A stretch of 64,000 nt of DNA from Tipula vernalis (Eukaryota; Arthropoda; Insecta; Diptera; Tipulidae), in the NCBI GenBank assembly GCA_958295665.1, contig OY282558.1:183560015-183624014 (forward strand). The letters run 5' to 3'. Below are positions 11,781-22,319 of this stretch, piece by piece. A program made the translations under genes and the position numbers. A model generated the notes under the pieces. It was given only the letters and a program-made list of their open reading frames with translations. It was not told the DNA's origin and ran no database searches. Position 1 is the first letter of the stretch, and each line of letters opens with the position of its first letter.

Positions 11781-12810
11781 GTGAATGGATTAAACCAACC
11801 AAGAAAAATCAAAATTTCACCTCTTGATTATTTCCAATATATAATTCTAGGAAACGATATTAGGTTTCAACGAAATGAGTACCATAGAGTTAAAACAACA
11901 ATATCCGCTTCCTCTAAAAAAGTCGAAGGTCAGGATGGCAAAGTCGAAGACGATCATCTTTATTTTAAAAATCTTAGAGGCTCAGCGGCATATTGGCGTA
12001 CGGCATTAAACGCTATGAGCACAAATTCGATGTCTAGGGCAACCAACTTCGGAACGACCAGCGGTCGAATAAAAGACTACTGGTGGAGAATCGAATTTCA
12101 GAATTACGGAAGCTCCCATATTCACATGGTAGTTTGGGTGGAAGGTCACGTACCTTTTGATACGGAAGAGGGACTGCGCCAGCTTAATCTAGTATGTAGT
12201 TGTGACCTAGCGCCCGAAACATCTGAATTGCATGATCTGTTAAAAAAATATCACTTTAATTTTGAATGTTAATTAGTTAATTCGTGTAATTTCTAATATG
12301 CAACCGGTCCTTAGAGCATTTTAAATATGTTTTACAAATTAACACGTAGAAGTACATTAGTATTTACGAACAATCATTCAACGAAACCGACTGATAGACA
12401 GAACTCTATGGTTTTTATCCCATTGGTATTTAATTTTAATTTATATGATTTTAATATGTTCCGAAGATTGTAAGAGAATTCAATCCAGTTTCGAACTGAT
12501 GAGATAACATTATCAAAAATGAATCTTCTCATCATCATACACGAATTAATTAATTAACATTCGACGAATTTATTCGCAATGGAGGCAGATGGGGATATGT
12601 GAATAATTATAACCTAACTCTTCTTAAAGTCTGGAATGCCAATGTGGATATTAAGCCGTGCGGAACAAATGTACGAACAAATTACACAGCCAAATATGTT
12701 TCTAAATCTGAGCCTACTCAGCTTGATGGTAGTGGAGCACAAGCTAAATACAACGATAAGAAACGGATGTATCACGTAAATTGTTTAAAGTGTGTATGCG
12801 TATATTGAAG
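11781..12810 (+). pseudogene. Helitron Rep (HUH/Y2) nuclease core, decayed
   Basis: The rolling-circle endonuclease nicks and joins single strands for Helitron movement. At 11781-12272 the frame reads YWRTALNAMS, IKDYWWRIEFQNYGSSHIHM and VVWVEG; HIH is the HUH-type metal-binding motif at about residue 120. Further on, at 12599-12808, VWNANVDIKPCGTN and NYTAKYVSK hold the paired-tyrosine motif (Y-x2-K-Y). Between them (12273-12598) the frame is broken, although CxATGP-like remnants remain. The frame continues CMRILKERQISVSE to the hAT insertion point at 12835 and resumes after 38800. Confidence 0.75.
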
Positions 12811-12827
12811 GAAAGACAAATTTCTGT

Positions 12828-12835
12828 GTCTGAAT
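12828..12835. repeat. 8-bp target-site duplication GTCTGAAT (left)
   Basis: Identical to 38793-38800. It fits the hAT Ac-type consensus nTnnnnAn (T at position 2, A at position 7). Confidence 0.93.
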
Positions 12836-12960
12836 CAGCGTTGTGCCGTATTGTCTACCTGGCGTAATTTATACATTGTCTACACGTGTAGACAATGTAT
12901 GTAGAAAATTAAATTATTCACGTCGACAATATCGAAAATGTCGAAAATGTCGAAAAAAAT
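12836..12960. repeat. hAT left TIR and sub-terminal motif cluster
   Basis: The terminal CAGCGTTGTGCC is followed by TTGTCTAC at 12851 and a perfect 30-bp palindrome at 12871-12900 (half-site ATACATTGTCTACAC). GTCGACAATATCGAAAATGT-type repeats continue to 12955. The right end has the same motif classes, so the similarity extends about 130 bp, with gaps. Confidence 0.8.
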
Positions 12961-13359
12961 GGTTTCTGTGAGCAAAATAGTATTTTAATTTTTTGCTAAT
13001 ATACTATCTACGGTGTGAAATCTGTATCAAATTATCACCACAATAAACAAAAATAACCATATAATAAGTATGGTTCATTAGAATAAAATAAATAACAAGA
13101 ATTATGGTTCATTTAGAAAGTTAACTTTATTATTTATAACTTTTAATTATCTACAGACACAAAAAGCGAAAATTTATTAATTTATTATCCATCTACAGTG
13201 TTGTCATCTGTTGGTTTTTAACATGCCCTAAGTAAACGTTTACTGACATCTAGCTGCATTTGAATAAAAGAAAATAATTTTAAAAGTGTAAATCATTCTT
13301 GTAGTAGTAGTCGACCATTTTTCTTATCTGTCAAAAACGAAATTTGACAAAATAAATAA

Positions 13360-13363
13360 AATT

Positions 13364-13394
<31 letters not shown>

Positions 13395-13400
13395 TAATTA
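13360..13400. repeat. (ATA)n microsatellite in left arm
   Basis: About nine ATA units; the right arm has one unit fewer. Confidence 0.85.
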
Positions 13401-13849
13401 AAATTTACTAAAATTAAAAAAACTTAAGTCAGAATCATTATTTTCCTGCCTTATTTAATTTCCTTTATTATCCATGTTATGATCACCGAGTCAAATGAAG
13501 AAATTTTATATTTTTGTATTTTCGGCTGTCGAACGACGATGCTGGACAAAAAGTGTACGAGAAATTAGTTAAGGGTTATGAAAAGTATAAACAATTTTAG
13601 GATAGTTCAATTCGAAAAATTGTATTTTTATGTTATTTTTGTATGTTTGCGGAATAAAATAAGTTACCAAAATAAATGTGTTTTATGTAATGGCACAGAT
13701 CGACCGGCTAGAGCGTAGCCATTTTCTCACCTAAATGGATTTACTATAACGAAAAGTCAAAATTTTAAAATAAATTTTTAAACTCATTTTCATATTTATT
13801 CCAAAATGCAAAATGTACAAAAAAATAAAAATATTTGATTGCTTTTTAA

Positions 13850-14200
13850 TAACGCCAAGTCGTGATGGATCTTGACTGGGATAATGAACCCCACCCGGTG
13901 TTGTGATATCACTCCACTTTGGGCTGCAACTGCTGCCGTTGATGTTGCTAAAGCCGTTTGTGCCGTTGCCGGAATTGGAATAGCCTGAGTATTATATGCC
14001 TGACCATAGGTGCACCAGGTATCATTTCCAGTGGTAATTGATGTAATTTCACACCAGGTGGTAAAACTGCCATCTCAGATGATTGCAAATTAAAAGAATC
14101 ATTAGGATTTGGTGGCAGAGGTAAAGCACCGAGAAGGCCTGGCACCGGTTCAAATATATATTGTCGAACTGTTTTCGCAACAGATACACACACTGTATAC
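13850..14200 (-). pseudogene. Captured proline/alanine-rich coding fragment, left arm
   Basis: On the minus strand the frame VRQYIFEPVPGLLGALPLPP continues through LPPGVKLHQLPLEMIPGAPM. After a +/-1 shift it goes on as YNTQAIPIPATAQTALATST and ends HYPSQDPSRLGVIKKQ followed by a stop. The smooth low-complexity composition and biased codon use look like a real cellular protein C-terminus, not a transposase. There is no intron in the piece, so it may come from a cDNA or a single exon. The frameshift shows it is not expressed as a complete protein. I do not recognise the parent gene. Confidence 0.5.
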
Positions 14201-14209
14201 TCAGATCAC

Positions 14210-15050
14210 AAACAGTATACCCTATTAAAAACTACATCGCAAATATAACTGACACTTTTTGTGGTAGATTTCTACAATACAAAACGAAATGTATTTAAAT
14301 TAAGAAACGGTATTCACGTATTTTTTATTCATTCCTTAAATTTTACTAAAATTTTCTTCATTTTTCATCGGATTAAAATGTAATAAACCATCAGCAGTTC
14401 GATAATGGGTTTAATTCTTTTACGGTTTACGCCAACAGTTTTTGATCTATCAATGCTTAATGAATTAACCACTGATACAATGGGATTCTCAAATTTTTCC
14501 CATACAAAACATATGTAAAGTCCATTTTTTTTTACCCCAATTTTCTTGAATAAAAACTTTTATTGATTTGAAATATTATTATTGAAATGGTATCTAGAAT
14601 GTTTATTTTACACATCATCAAAAATTCTTTAAGAGAAAAGTGTTTTATTAATTCACTATGATTAAATTAAAATAAAAACTAATTTGCAATAAATGCACCA
14701 ACACAAACGCAATAATATTGAGCTTTTAAATAAAATGTATAAACAACAATTGATTGGGTCACAGAGCCATCCATTGGTGAAATTACAGCGTATATTACAA
14801 AAAGCATCAATTAACTATTATTATAAAACTCGCCGACGCGGGGCGTAATTTCACAATTTATCTCGATTCGTTAACAAATATAAGTAAGTATCACAAAATA
14901 TTATATTGTACCCGTTTCACCCTCTTAAATTAAAGATAACTCAACCTGCGAGAATGCCGTTTCAAGTGCGGAACAGTGACCGTCATTTACAGAAATACCC
15001 GGTACAAATTTAGGTTTGGATTATTGCGTCATAAAATTAAAGCGAACGGA
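14210..15050. other. Arm interior without recognised gene
   Basis: AT-rich sequence duplicated in the right arm. No protein-like frame or terminal repeat was found. Confidence 0.4.
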
Positions 15051-15057
15051 TTAAAAG

Positions 15058-15396
15058 GTGCGATCAAATGAATTCATGTTTTGCAGAGAAGAGAATTATT
15101 CGTTGATGTTTAATTCAGCTATTTTTCGATGCATGATGGGCTATTCGAGAAAATATTTTTGTTCAGTGGTGTGTAGTTGCCAAATCATTCAAATGCTAAG
15201 ATTCGGGAACCAGTATAAAATGTATCCACAAATTTGCCATTCCACATTTTGTCATGATTGCTTCACAGTTTATCACAAACTTGCGAAACGTATGGCCTAT
15301 TCAAAAATGAATAAAATAAATAAAAGAAATCCTGAATCAATTGAGTCCTTTAAGAACATGTGCTGTAACGTCGAAGGAATTATTTGCGGTCGTTAG
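15058..15396 (+). CDS. Cysteine-rich 112-codon frame of unknown origin, left arm
   Basis: This open frame starts without ATG (GTG at 15058). Its peptide is rich in Cys, Met and aromatics (CSVVCSCQIIQMLRFGNQY, CHSTFCHDCFTVYHKLAKRM). Spacing such as CxxxFCHDC might suggest a metal-binding fold, but no known family is evident. It is identical in the right arm (36451-36789), which reflects recent duplication, not selection. It may be the remains of a gene carried by the hAT, or chance. Confidence 0.25.
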   Translation: MRSNEFMFCREENYSLMFNSAIFRCMMGYSRKYFCSVVCSCQIIQMLRFGNQYKMYPQICHSTFCHDCFTVYHKLAKRMAYSKMNKINKRNPESIESFKNMCCNVEGIICGR

Positions 15397-16140
15397 GATC
15401 GGAATCACACTATGTTTCGTTCGTTAAAACGGACCAAGGACAAAATTATGGGCCATAGTGTTTGCTTGACGATACTACATGTGTATGTATCAAAGTGAGG
15501 AACTGCGTAAATATAAATAAGCTGTGCGGGACTATCCTTATTAGACAAATATGTACGAATAATAATACATATAATAAATATAACTTGAAATTAAATTTGC
15601 TAAAATACACCAATTTTCGTTTTATTTCGACTAAACATTTTTGAATTAAGAGACATCTTTTGATCGGTTTTGGAAACATAATAAAGCACAAAATTTTGAT
15701 AATCGGCTGCAATTTGTATTTTTTTATTTAAATAAAACATTTTATATTATCTAATTTAAATATTTTATTTTCCTAAATTTCAAATAATATTTATTTACAA
15801 ATAGGTATATATTAAGATATATACATATTTGCAAATAAATATATGTATTTTTATAAATGACAGTTGTTGTGATTTTTTGTATTTTTTTGGCCATATTGTA
15901 GAGGGTGATCCATCAAAAGCGACATAGTTCTTATAGATATTTGTAAATATTGAAAATCATGCCTTTATTTCTGAATAAAAGTTTGATTTTATATTATAAA
16001 TGGGAAACCATAATTTCTTTATCACTTCCGGTCGTTTACGATTCTATTGTAAAATTTTGTATGACCTTTTTGTATATAATAAAATGGCATCAAGCAGTTC
16101 GCATTGAATTACCCTATATTTAAACTATTTGGTCTATTCA

Positions 16141-16580
16141 GCCAGTTTACACTTGCTTTCTTGCATTACGTTTCTCACCTTGTTCCCTTCCTCTGTACCT
16201 ACAAACACAATTTCGAGGTTAGGATTCTTTAATTCTTTTTTCGCCAAACATTTTTTTTAATTCAAGCAATTTCTTCGCACTAATACAAACAAAAACGATA
16301 TATCAAATATTTCAACGTTGCATTATTTTTTTTCGTTTTCGTATTTTATCGACGTAGTATTCGTGAGGAATGGCTAGCATTCATAAAAAGGGAATACTGA
16401 ATAAAAAAAAACTTAGATAAATTAATCAAAATAATTTTCCCTAGGAAATTGCTGTTCTCATCCTTTACATATACATAGACAAATAATTCAAAAGAAACGC
16501 GTTTCAAGAAACTAGTGTAAACGTCGATTGATTTTTTGAAAGCAGAGAAACGTAATGCAAGAAAGCAAGTGTAAATTGGC
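16141..16580. mobile_element. MITE with 36-bp TIRs, spanning the arm/loop junction
   Basis: The left TIR starts GCCAGTTTACACTTGCTTTC and continues CTTGCATTACGTTTCTC; the right end is its reverse complement with one change (GCCAATTTACAC). It is 440 bp and has no coding frame. The inverted-arm boundary (16447) cuts through it; the other arm has only the outer 300 bp (35401-35706). A clear TSD was not resolved. Confidence 0.75.
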
Positions 16581-17432
16581 GGATTGACGATTGGAGGATT
16601 ACGAGTACCACGTAGCGAAAAAATTTGGAACTGATCTAGCTATCCCAATTTGACGTTTAAGAGGTGATTTACATTTGTTACTGGACTTTTTAAGTGTTGC
16701 TAATTGTGTTTTTTCGAATTAAAACTTAAAACAAATAAAAATTATATTAGTTTTGTGTTTTAATATTTCTACAACAATTGTGTTATAATATTTTTGTTAT
16801 TACGAAATGTCATTTAAGGATAGCTAGCTCAGTTCTTAATTTGTTCGGTAGGTCGGCGCTTTTCGAACATTTACAATCGTCAATAACCAGTGTTACCACT
16901 TTGACACAATTGTATCAAATTTGGTACATTTTGCCGATACTAGAATTTCGATACGTACCTTTTAATTTTGGTACATTCCTTTGAAAACTTCCACTTAATT
17001 TCTGTTATTTAATTATACATATTTATAAGAAGTTCGTTTTTTTATCGAAAATCTCAACGTGAATGTTTATTGGGTTTATTTTCCGGTTGGGTTTTGAACC
17101 ACACTTATTAAAATTTTGTGTAGTGGGGGGTCATTGGTTATTTATGTCGAATGGGGTTTACTGAATTGTGAAAAATAATCATAATCAACGGTATCTCCTC
17201 AACTCAAGTACTCATTACGACAGTCGCAGCAAGAATTTTGAAATATTTCATATTAAAGTGTTTCGTGTCCGTGTGTAAAACAATTAAAAAAAGTTAAAAA
17301 AAAATATACGTATCGATAATCGATAATTTATCAATTTTTCCTATTTTGTGGGACATTTACATGTTTAATTTTTTTGTGATGTACATATGTAATTATATAA
17401 AATGTTTTAAGTTGTGATTTTACATAAGTCTT
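16581..17432. other. hAT interior upstream of transposase, no gene seen
   Basis: AT-rich sequence likely to contain the transposase promoter and 5' untranslated region. No specific promoter element stands out. Confidence 0.35.
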
Positions 17433-17617
17433 AAAAGCGCTACAGACGATCCGATTTGGTCGGACGGTCGGACCAATTTGGTTGGATTGGATGTAAAATC
17501 GGATAGTGTGTATGCATGTCGGTCGAATAAAATTATGTTGGATGTGTCGGATGGAAATTCCATCCGACCGTCTGACCAACGGTCGGTCCGATAAGTCGGA
17601 TCGTCTGTAGCGCTTTT
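17433..17617. mobile_element. Short palindromic MITE
   Basis: A 185-bp sequence with ends AAAAGCGCTACAGACGATCC and its reverse complement, continuing as imperfect TCGGACGGTCGG-type inverted repeats. It is GC-richer than its surroundings. The TSD is unclear, and the family cannot be fixed. It lies 120 bp upstream of the transposase start codon. Confidence 0.65.
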
Positions 17618-17740
17618 TAGAATTAGCATGCCATGTTTTCTATTTGGGCTTATTATTAATAATAAATATTTAATAAAAATAATTAATTTGGTCTTTTTTA
17701 TAAGTTATTAGGTACATACAACTGTCGAAGGAAACTCACA

Positions 17741-20700
17741 ATGGTTGGCCGACCGAAAGGAAAAGCATTTAATGAGCTGGGGTTTTATTTAGGAAAAAAT
17801 AATGGGAAGCACGTTGCAACTTGCACGGTCTGTAACAAACAACTGCAGAATACCGCAAGTAACAGATTAAAAGGGCACAGGTAAAGTAAAAATATATTTA
17901 TTTGTTACATTTAACATATTTGATAATTTAACATGTTACAGAAATATTTGCAAAATACCAACCGACACTGACAATAGTAAGAATGATACTAATATTGTTA
18001 TATTAGATAGCAGTGACACTAACAGTAGTGATGCGGTAAGTCAAATGCTTAGGAGATTTGCTAATTTTTAGTTGTGTATGTAGATATTAGACTTTTAATT
18101 CATTGGTAAGATTTATTGTATTGTACGAGTATCATAGTTTTGTATACTAAACTGTTGTTTTGCTTATGAATATTTCCATGTGTCAGCTATTAAGTTGACT
18201 TTTTCAGTTGACAAATATGTATATAGTTCGTGAGCCATCAATTAAAGGTGGAGTTATATAGTCTTCTTTGTTATACTTTTTATTTCGAATTTTTTCCGAA
18301 TTAAGTTTTTTGAAATTATATGACTTCTTAGAATTAGTTCAATAATCAGTCCATTCTACATATTATCATTTGATGGTTGTGGTCTGAACTTAATTCTGCA
18401 TATAATATTGAATCTTCATAAGTCGTTAGATTATTTTTTTACAAAATTTGATTTTTGATTTGTCTGAAATAGTAGTATTGAACCTGGTAGTATGAGGGTC
18501 TTGAAAAATACTTGGATTGAATGACTTATTATTTTTTCTTCTGAGTTTATGGTAAATGGGCACGGCTGTATTATGATTTTGAATTAACTCCGCTTGATCC
18601 AGATAGACAAAATATAAGATATCAGTGCACATACATTGCATAAATCATGGAATTTTCAACATTAGCTATAGACCTACGAATGAGATCCCGAAATAAATTT
18701 AAAATAGACAAATCGCTTCTATCAAATTTTACCGAGTTATATAGGTTCTTATTTGAAATATAATGTTGTAAGTTTTCTAATTTTCTATACTTTGATAAAT
18801 ATCTTCTTATGTATTTCCTTTCGAATTTTCTTATTTTCTCCATTATTCTCGGAGTTTTGTTATACCATATTGGATCGCCTTATTTGATTATTAGCTTTAT
18901 CAATAATTGATAACAGCTTATCTTAACATGTTTTTTTAATGTTTTGCAGCAAAATAATTTATTTAACATAGCAAAAGCTTTCTGGTTGTTTCGAGTTATA
19001 GCGTTAAGATGTTTGTCAAAGTATTGAATCTATAGTTATACTACCAACATATTTGGCCAAATCTTTTTGCTTAATTAATTTATTTTCTAGTTTGATGATT
19101 ATTTTATTCAATTTTTCTTTTATATTTTTGTTTAGTTGGCTATACCACGTTTACACCATAGCTACTTTAATAGTTTAAATTATAAAATATTTTTCTCCAC
19201 TAGTTTATACCACAGTTTTGTGAACACAAATTATAATAGTTTATAACTTTAGTGTTTTACCAATTTCATAATCCATCGCCATTTACACTTTTTTTCATCA
19301 ATAAACAAAAGATTGAAATAAAATGACATTTTTTGTATCTAAAAAGTATTATAGTATGGTTTACACCGCATAACATTATACCATACTTTTTAGATACGTA
19401 CAATACTATAATAGCAAAAAAGTATGCGATAAAGTAATAAAGAATTTTACTTTGAGTTTATCGTGATATTTTTTTGATCCATACTTTTATTCTACTGGTG
19501 TAAACGTAATATTAAAATAGTCCTGGGCCCTGATTCTATAAAAAGATAATTTGTAAATTTTGTAAGCATTTAACTTTGTTTCGAAAATATTTACATTGAA
19601 AGTATTTTCTTAGGCCAGGCACGGGATTTTGGAACAACAGTTTTTTGCGATACTTTGGCTGTGGGCGAATAGTCAGGTAAATACTCGCTTTACCTAAATT
19701 TTAACAGTGTAGACGGTAAATACAAATACCGTACTAAAAAGGAGGGTAAAAGAATGAAAAAAGAGTAAATGGTTTGTTGTTGTTATTTTCCTGACATTTG
19801 TGTAATTTTAAATAATTATTGTGACACATTGCATTCTAATTATTATTAATAGTTAGAACAATTATAACAATTTATTAACAACAGGACATGGAGCCATTTT
19901 TCACCACCAAAAATGATATTTGAGAGATATTTTATATTTTTTTGAAATGTTTACAAACATTTGACACAATTTTTGACATTTTTTTTGTACGTTGTGCCTA
20001 CTATATACATTAGAATTTAACCCGCCAAACAATTTTTGACAAAAGTAATTACTAGAGAATTCGCACGACATCAGAGGTAACTGTGTTCTAAAATTTCAAT
20101 TTACTGTACTAATCGATTTACCCGACTATTCGTCCACAGCCTTTATCGAACATTATGTCTCTTTCTCTAGAATAAATTGGCTTACTGTTTTGCTTTTCAA
20201 TTATTCTTTCTCTATTGCAATCGCAGTCTACTAGAATAAATTTGTTGGTTCCCCTTTTTCCTTTTTCGATAAGGTATTAAGTTCACCTGTATTTAAAAAT
20301 TCAATTCGCGTCTACAATTGACGGATAATAATATTATTACAATAATTTAAAACGTTTAATAATCCGTAGAAGAGAAAAAAGAAAAAAACAAAATCTTCAA
20401 ACTAATATAATTTTTTTTTATAGGCGCTGGAAATTTCAAGTCAACAAAATATTTCTGAAACGTACGTTGTTCAGTCATCATCATCGTCCTCAAATCCAAC
20501 GGTATGCTCGCAGCTATCGAATATTTCAAACCATCTTTCATCTAGTTACATAATAGAGTCGTCATTGTCATCAATCGATCAACCAATAATAGGTTCTGTA
20601 ATATCGCTTGACCAAATCTCATCTAAACAAAATATACAACGATCTTTCGGTTCCCCTAAACAAAATAAACGTGTTTCCAAAACAATGAAAAATACAAGTA

Positions 20701-22133
20701 CCGTTGCAAATTATATAGATAGGCTAAACGAAAAAGAGGAAAAGGAACTAAATGAGGAACTAGCCAAATTGATTTTCGGATGTAACTTACCTTTAAGATT
20801 GGTCGAATCAAAGCACTTCAAATCTTTTATTAGAAAGTTAAGGCCAGCGTACGCTTTAAAATTGCCAGGGCGCAAGGCGTTATCAACGACATTGCTGGAC
20901 GATGCGTATTCCAATTGTATATCAAATGCTAAAGCAAGAATTTCGGAGGAATCTGTATTATTGATTGATGGCTGGAAAAATAGCGCTAGCAACTCGAAGC
21001 TTGTGGTAACTATGTTGCATGATGCCAGTAACGAACAAGCATTTTTGCAAGCTTGGGACCTAACAGGTGAAAGTGAGACAGGAGAAAAATTAGCTGAAAT
21101 CCTAATGGAATCCGTAGATATTGCAAAAGAATTGTACAATGCGAAGGTGTACGCTGTTGTTTCGGATAACGCTAGTTGTATGCTCAAAATGGGTAGACTT
21201 ACTAGTCATATTTTATGGCACAGTACATGTAATAGCCATACCGCAAATTTATTGGCAAAGGATGTGTTGGATACAGCCCTGACGGATAGGCTGTTAATTG
21301 TGCTCAAGGAATTTAAGCATTCCGACTTTGAAAAACAAATTGTTATGTACGGTGGCAGTAAAGTGAGCCTGCCTTGTGAGACGCGATGGTGCTCATACAG
21401 AGATGCATATCAATCATTAATAAACAATTTGCAATACATGAAGAAGGTAACAGTTGAGTCCAAATGTAAAAAAGTTAAACCAGCGGTTGTGGCCCTTATT
21501 TTTGAAGACGAATTTATAGAAAAAATAAAGGATAATATTAAAATATTCGATCCTATATGCCATATAATTAATATGTGCCAATCAACGTCATTTTCTATTG
21601 CCGATTCAGCCAACTTATGGTTGGATCTTCAGTTACCTATTAAGTTCAAATCGAAACTAAATTCTAGAAAAGAAATGGCACTAAACGAATATGCCCTAAC
21701 GGCATTTTATCTACATCCGCTTATGGACAGTGGAAAACTTAAAAGTGAACATACTAATAAAATAAATAATTTTATACTACGAAAGTTTAACGGGGCCGGA
21801 ATCGAAGAATTTGACGACTTCAGGTCACAGAATCCATTTTTCAAAATGCTTTTTGAAAAATGCATTAAAAGACCACTCGTGTTTTGGAATATGGCACAAA
21901 CAAAATACCCCATTTTATCCCAATTCGCAAAGCAACTGCTTAAAGTTCCTGCGTCATCAGCACAGATCGAGCGAGTATTTTCCAGCTGGGCACATGTACA
22001 TTCGCCGATAAGAAATCGCCTAAGTTTCGAACGTTCTAAAAAGTTATTACACGTGTATTATTCACTAAGGATCAATGACGAATTGGACTATACTGAGTTA
22101 GAGGAAGAATTAGACGAGCTAATTCAATCATAA
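17741..22133 (+). CDS. hAT transposase (BED finger, DUF659), three exons
   Basis: The enzyme cuts and pastes hAT ends. Exons 17741-17880, 17942-18035 and 20424-22133 have GTAAAG/ACAG and GTAAGT/TATAG splice signals in matching phases, giving 1944 nt or 647 residues without a stop. The BED zinc finger comes first (CTVCNKQLQ... and HRNIC across intron 1, residues 28-50), followed by a serine-rich linker. DUF659-like core pieces follow: LLIDGWKNS with the first catalytic Asp at about 260 and VVSDNASCM with the second at about 326. The C-terminal dimerisation domain has SSAQIERVFSSWAHVHSPIR (about 590) and RLSFERSKKLLHVYYSL. The third exon is open upstream of 20565, back to the TATAG acceptor, so the 522-codon ORF alone understates the protein. 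Intron 2 (2.4 kb) is swollen by a LINE relic and two MITEs. Expression is not shown. Confidence 0.85.
18430..18960 (-). pseudogene. LINE (I/Jockey-type) ORF2 C-terminal relic in hAT intron 2
   Basis: On the minus strand MEKIRKFERKYIRRYLSKYR and HYISNKNLYNSV are followed, in another frame, by YFVYLDQAELIQNHNTAVPI and YHKLRRKNNKSF. This order (KIRKFER, YxSNKxLY, YLD...IQ...PI.YH) is found after the reverse transcriptase in several insect LINEs. Frameshifts and missing ends show it is dead. It lies antisense inside the intron. Confidence 0.55.
19147..19507. mobile_element. MITE with ACGTTTACACCA ends
   Basis: Both ends carry inverted ACGTTTACACCA, and an inner pair (TATCTAAAAAGTATTATAGT and its complement around GTTTACACCGCATAAC) makes a nested palindrome. 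Length is 361 bp with no coding frame. TSD not resolved. Confidence 0.6.
19657..20141. mobile_element. Harbinger-like MITE, TTT duplication
   Basis: Inverted ends GGCTGTGGGCGAATAGTCAG and GGCTGTGGACGAATAGTCGG (right end reversed) are flanked by TTT at 19654-19656 and 20142-20144. It is 485 bp and non-coding, inside transposase intron 2. The 3-bp duplication suggests PIF/Harbinger mobilisation. Confidence 0.65.
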
Positions 22134-22315
22134 AATCAAATAATTATTGTATGTTATGTAGATAATATGTATGTAAATTAAGTTTATACTTAAAAGTTTA
22201 AATTAAAATAATACTTTTTAGGACTATGTCCGCTTTATATGGTTACCAACTTAAATCTAAATTTTTATATTTTTACTTTACTTTTTATAATAAAAATATG
22301 CAAGTGTATTTTAAT
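22134..22315 (+). other. hAT transposase 3' untranslated region
   Basis: AT-rich sequence from the transposase stop to the gypsy target site. Several AATAAA-like words are present (AAAATAATA near 22208, ATAATAAAAATA near 22290), but no cleavage site can be chosen. The provirus begins 186 bp after the stop and may have displaced the original polyadenylation region. Confidence 0.4.
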
Positions 22316-22319
22316 ACAT
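22316..22319. repeat. 4-bp target duplication ACAT (left)
   Basis: Matches 33450-33453 on the other side of the gypsy provirus. Confidence 0.85.

Larger units (their letters stand above)
9380..12835 (+). mobile_element. Helitron (Helentron-like), degraded, left part
   Basis: Rolling-circle transposon remains on the plus strand. A GC-richer leader (9380-9600) is followed by a repeat-rich N-terminal region (9660-9960), in which peptides of the form TAEQREVRLSALREHISQVR recur. Decayed Rep N-terminal pieces (about 10000-11030) come next, then a Rep nuclease core (11781-12810). The frame continues on the far side of the giant hAT (38801-39300), so the hAT split this element. No intact TC or CTRR end was identified. 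Many stops and indels make it non-autonomous. Confidence 0.8.
13304..16447. repeat. 3.14-kb inverted arm, left copy
   Basis: Reverse complement of 35400-38540. The outer boundary is GTAGTAGTCGACC and the inner is CCCTAGGA. The blocks I compared are identical apart from one substitution (C/A near 14095, Ser/Tyr in the captured frame) and one ATT unit in the microsatellite (13366-13395). That unit accounts for the 3-bp length difference. The inner boundary falls inside a MITE (16141-16580) that is complete here and truncated in the other arm, so this copy is probably the source. Confidence 0.93.

Noticed and set aside
13197..13212. A CAGTGTTGTCATCTG sequence resembling a hAT terminus inside the left sub-terminal region
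   Set aside because: No matching duplication or inverted partner was found. The ends at 12836 and 38792 have a perfect TSD and a restored host frame.
15446..15712. The 88-codon frame in the arms (also 36135-36401) as a gene
   Set aside because: Composition is that of AT-rich non-coding DNA; identity between arms reflects the duplication.
20565..22133. The 522-codon hAT frame as a complete single-exon gene
   Set aside because: Its nominal start is TTG. The frame is open back to a splice acceptor at 20423, and two good upstream exons supply the start and the BED finger.
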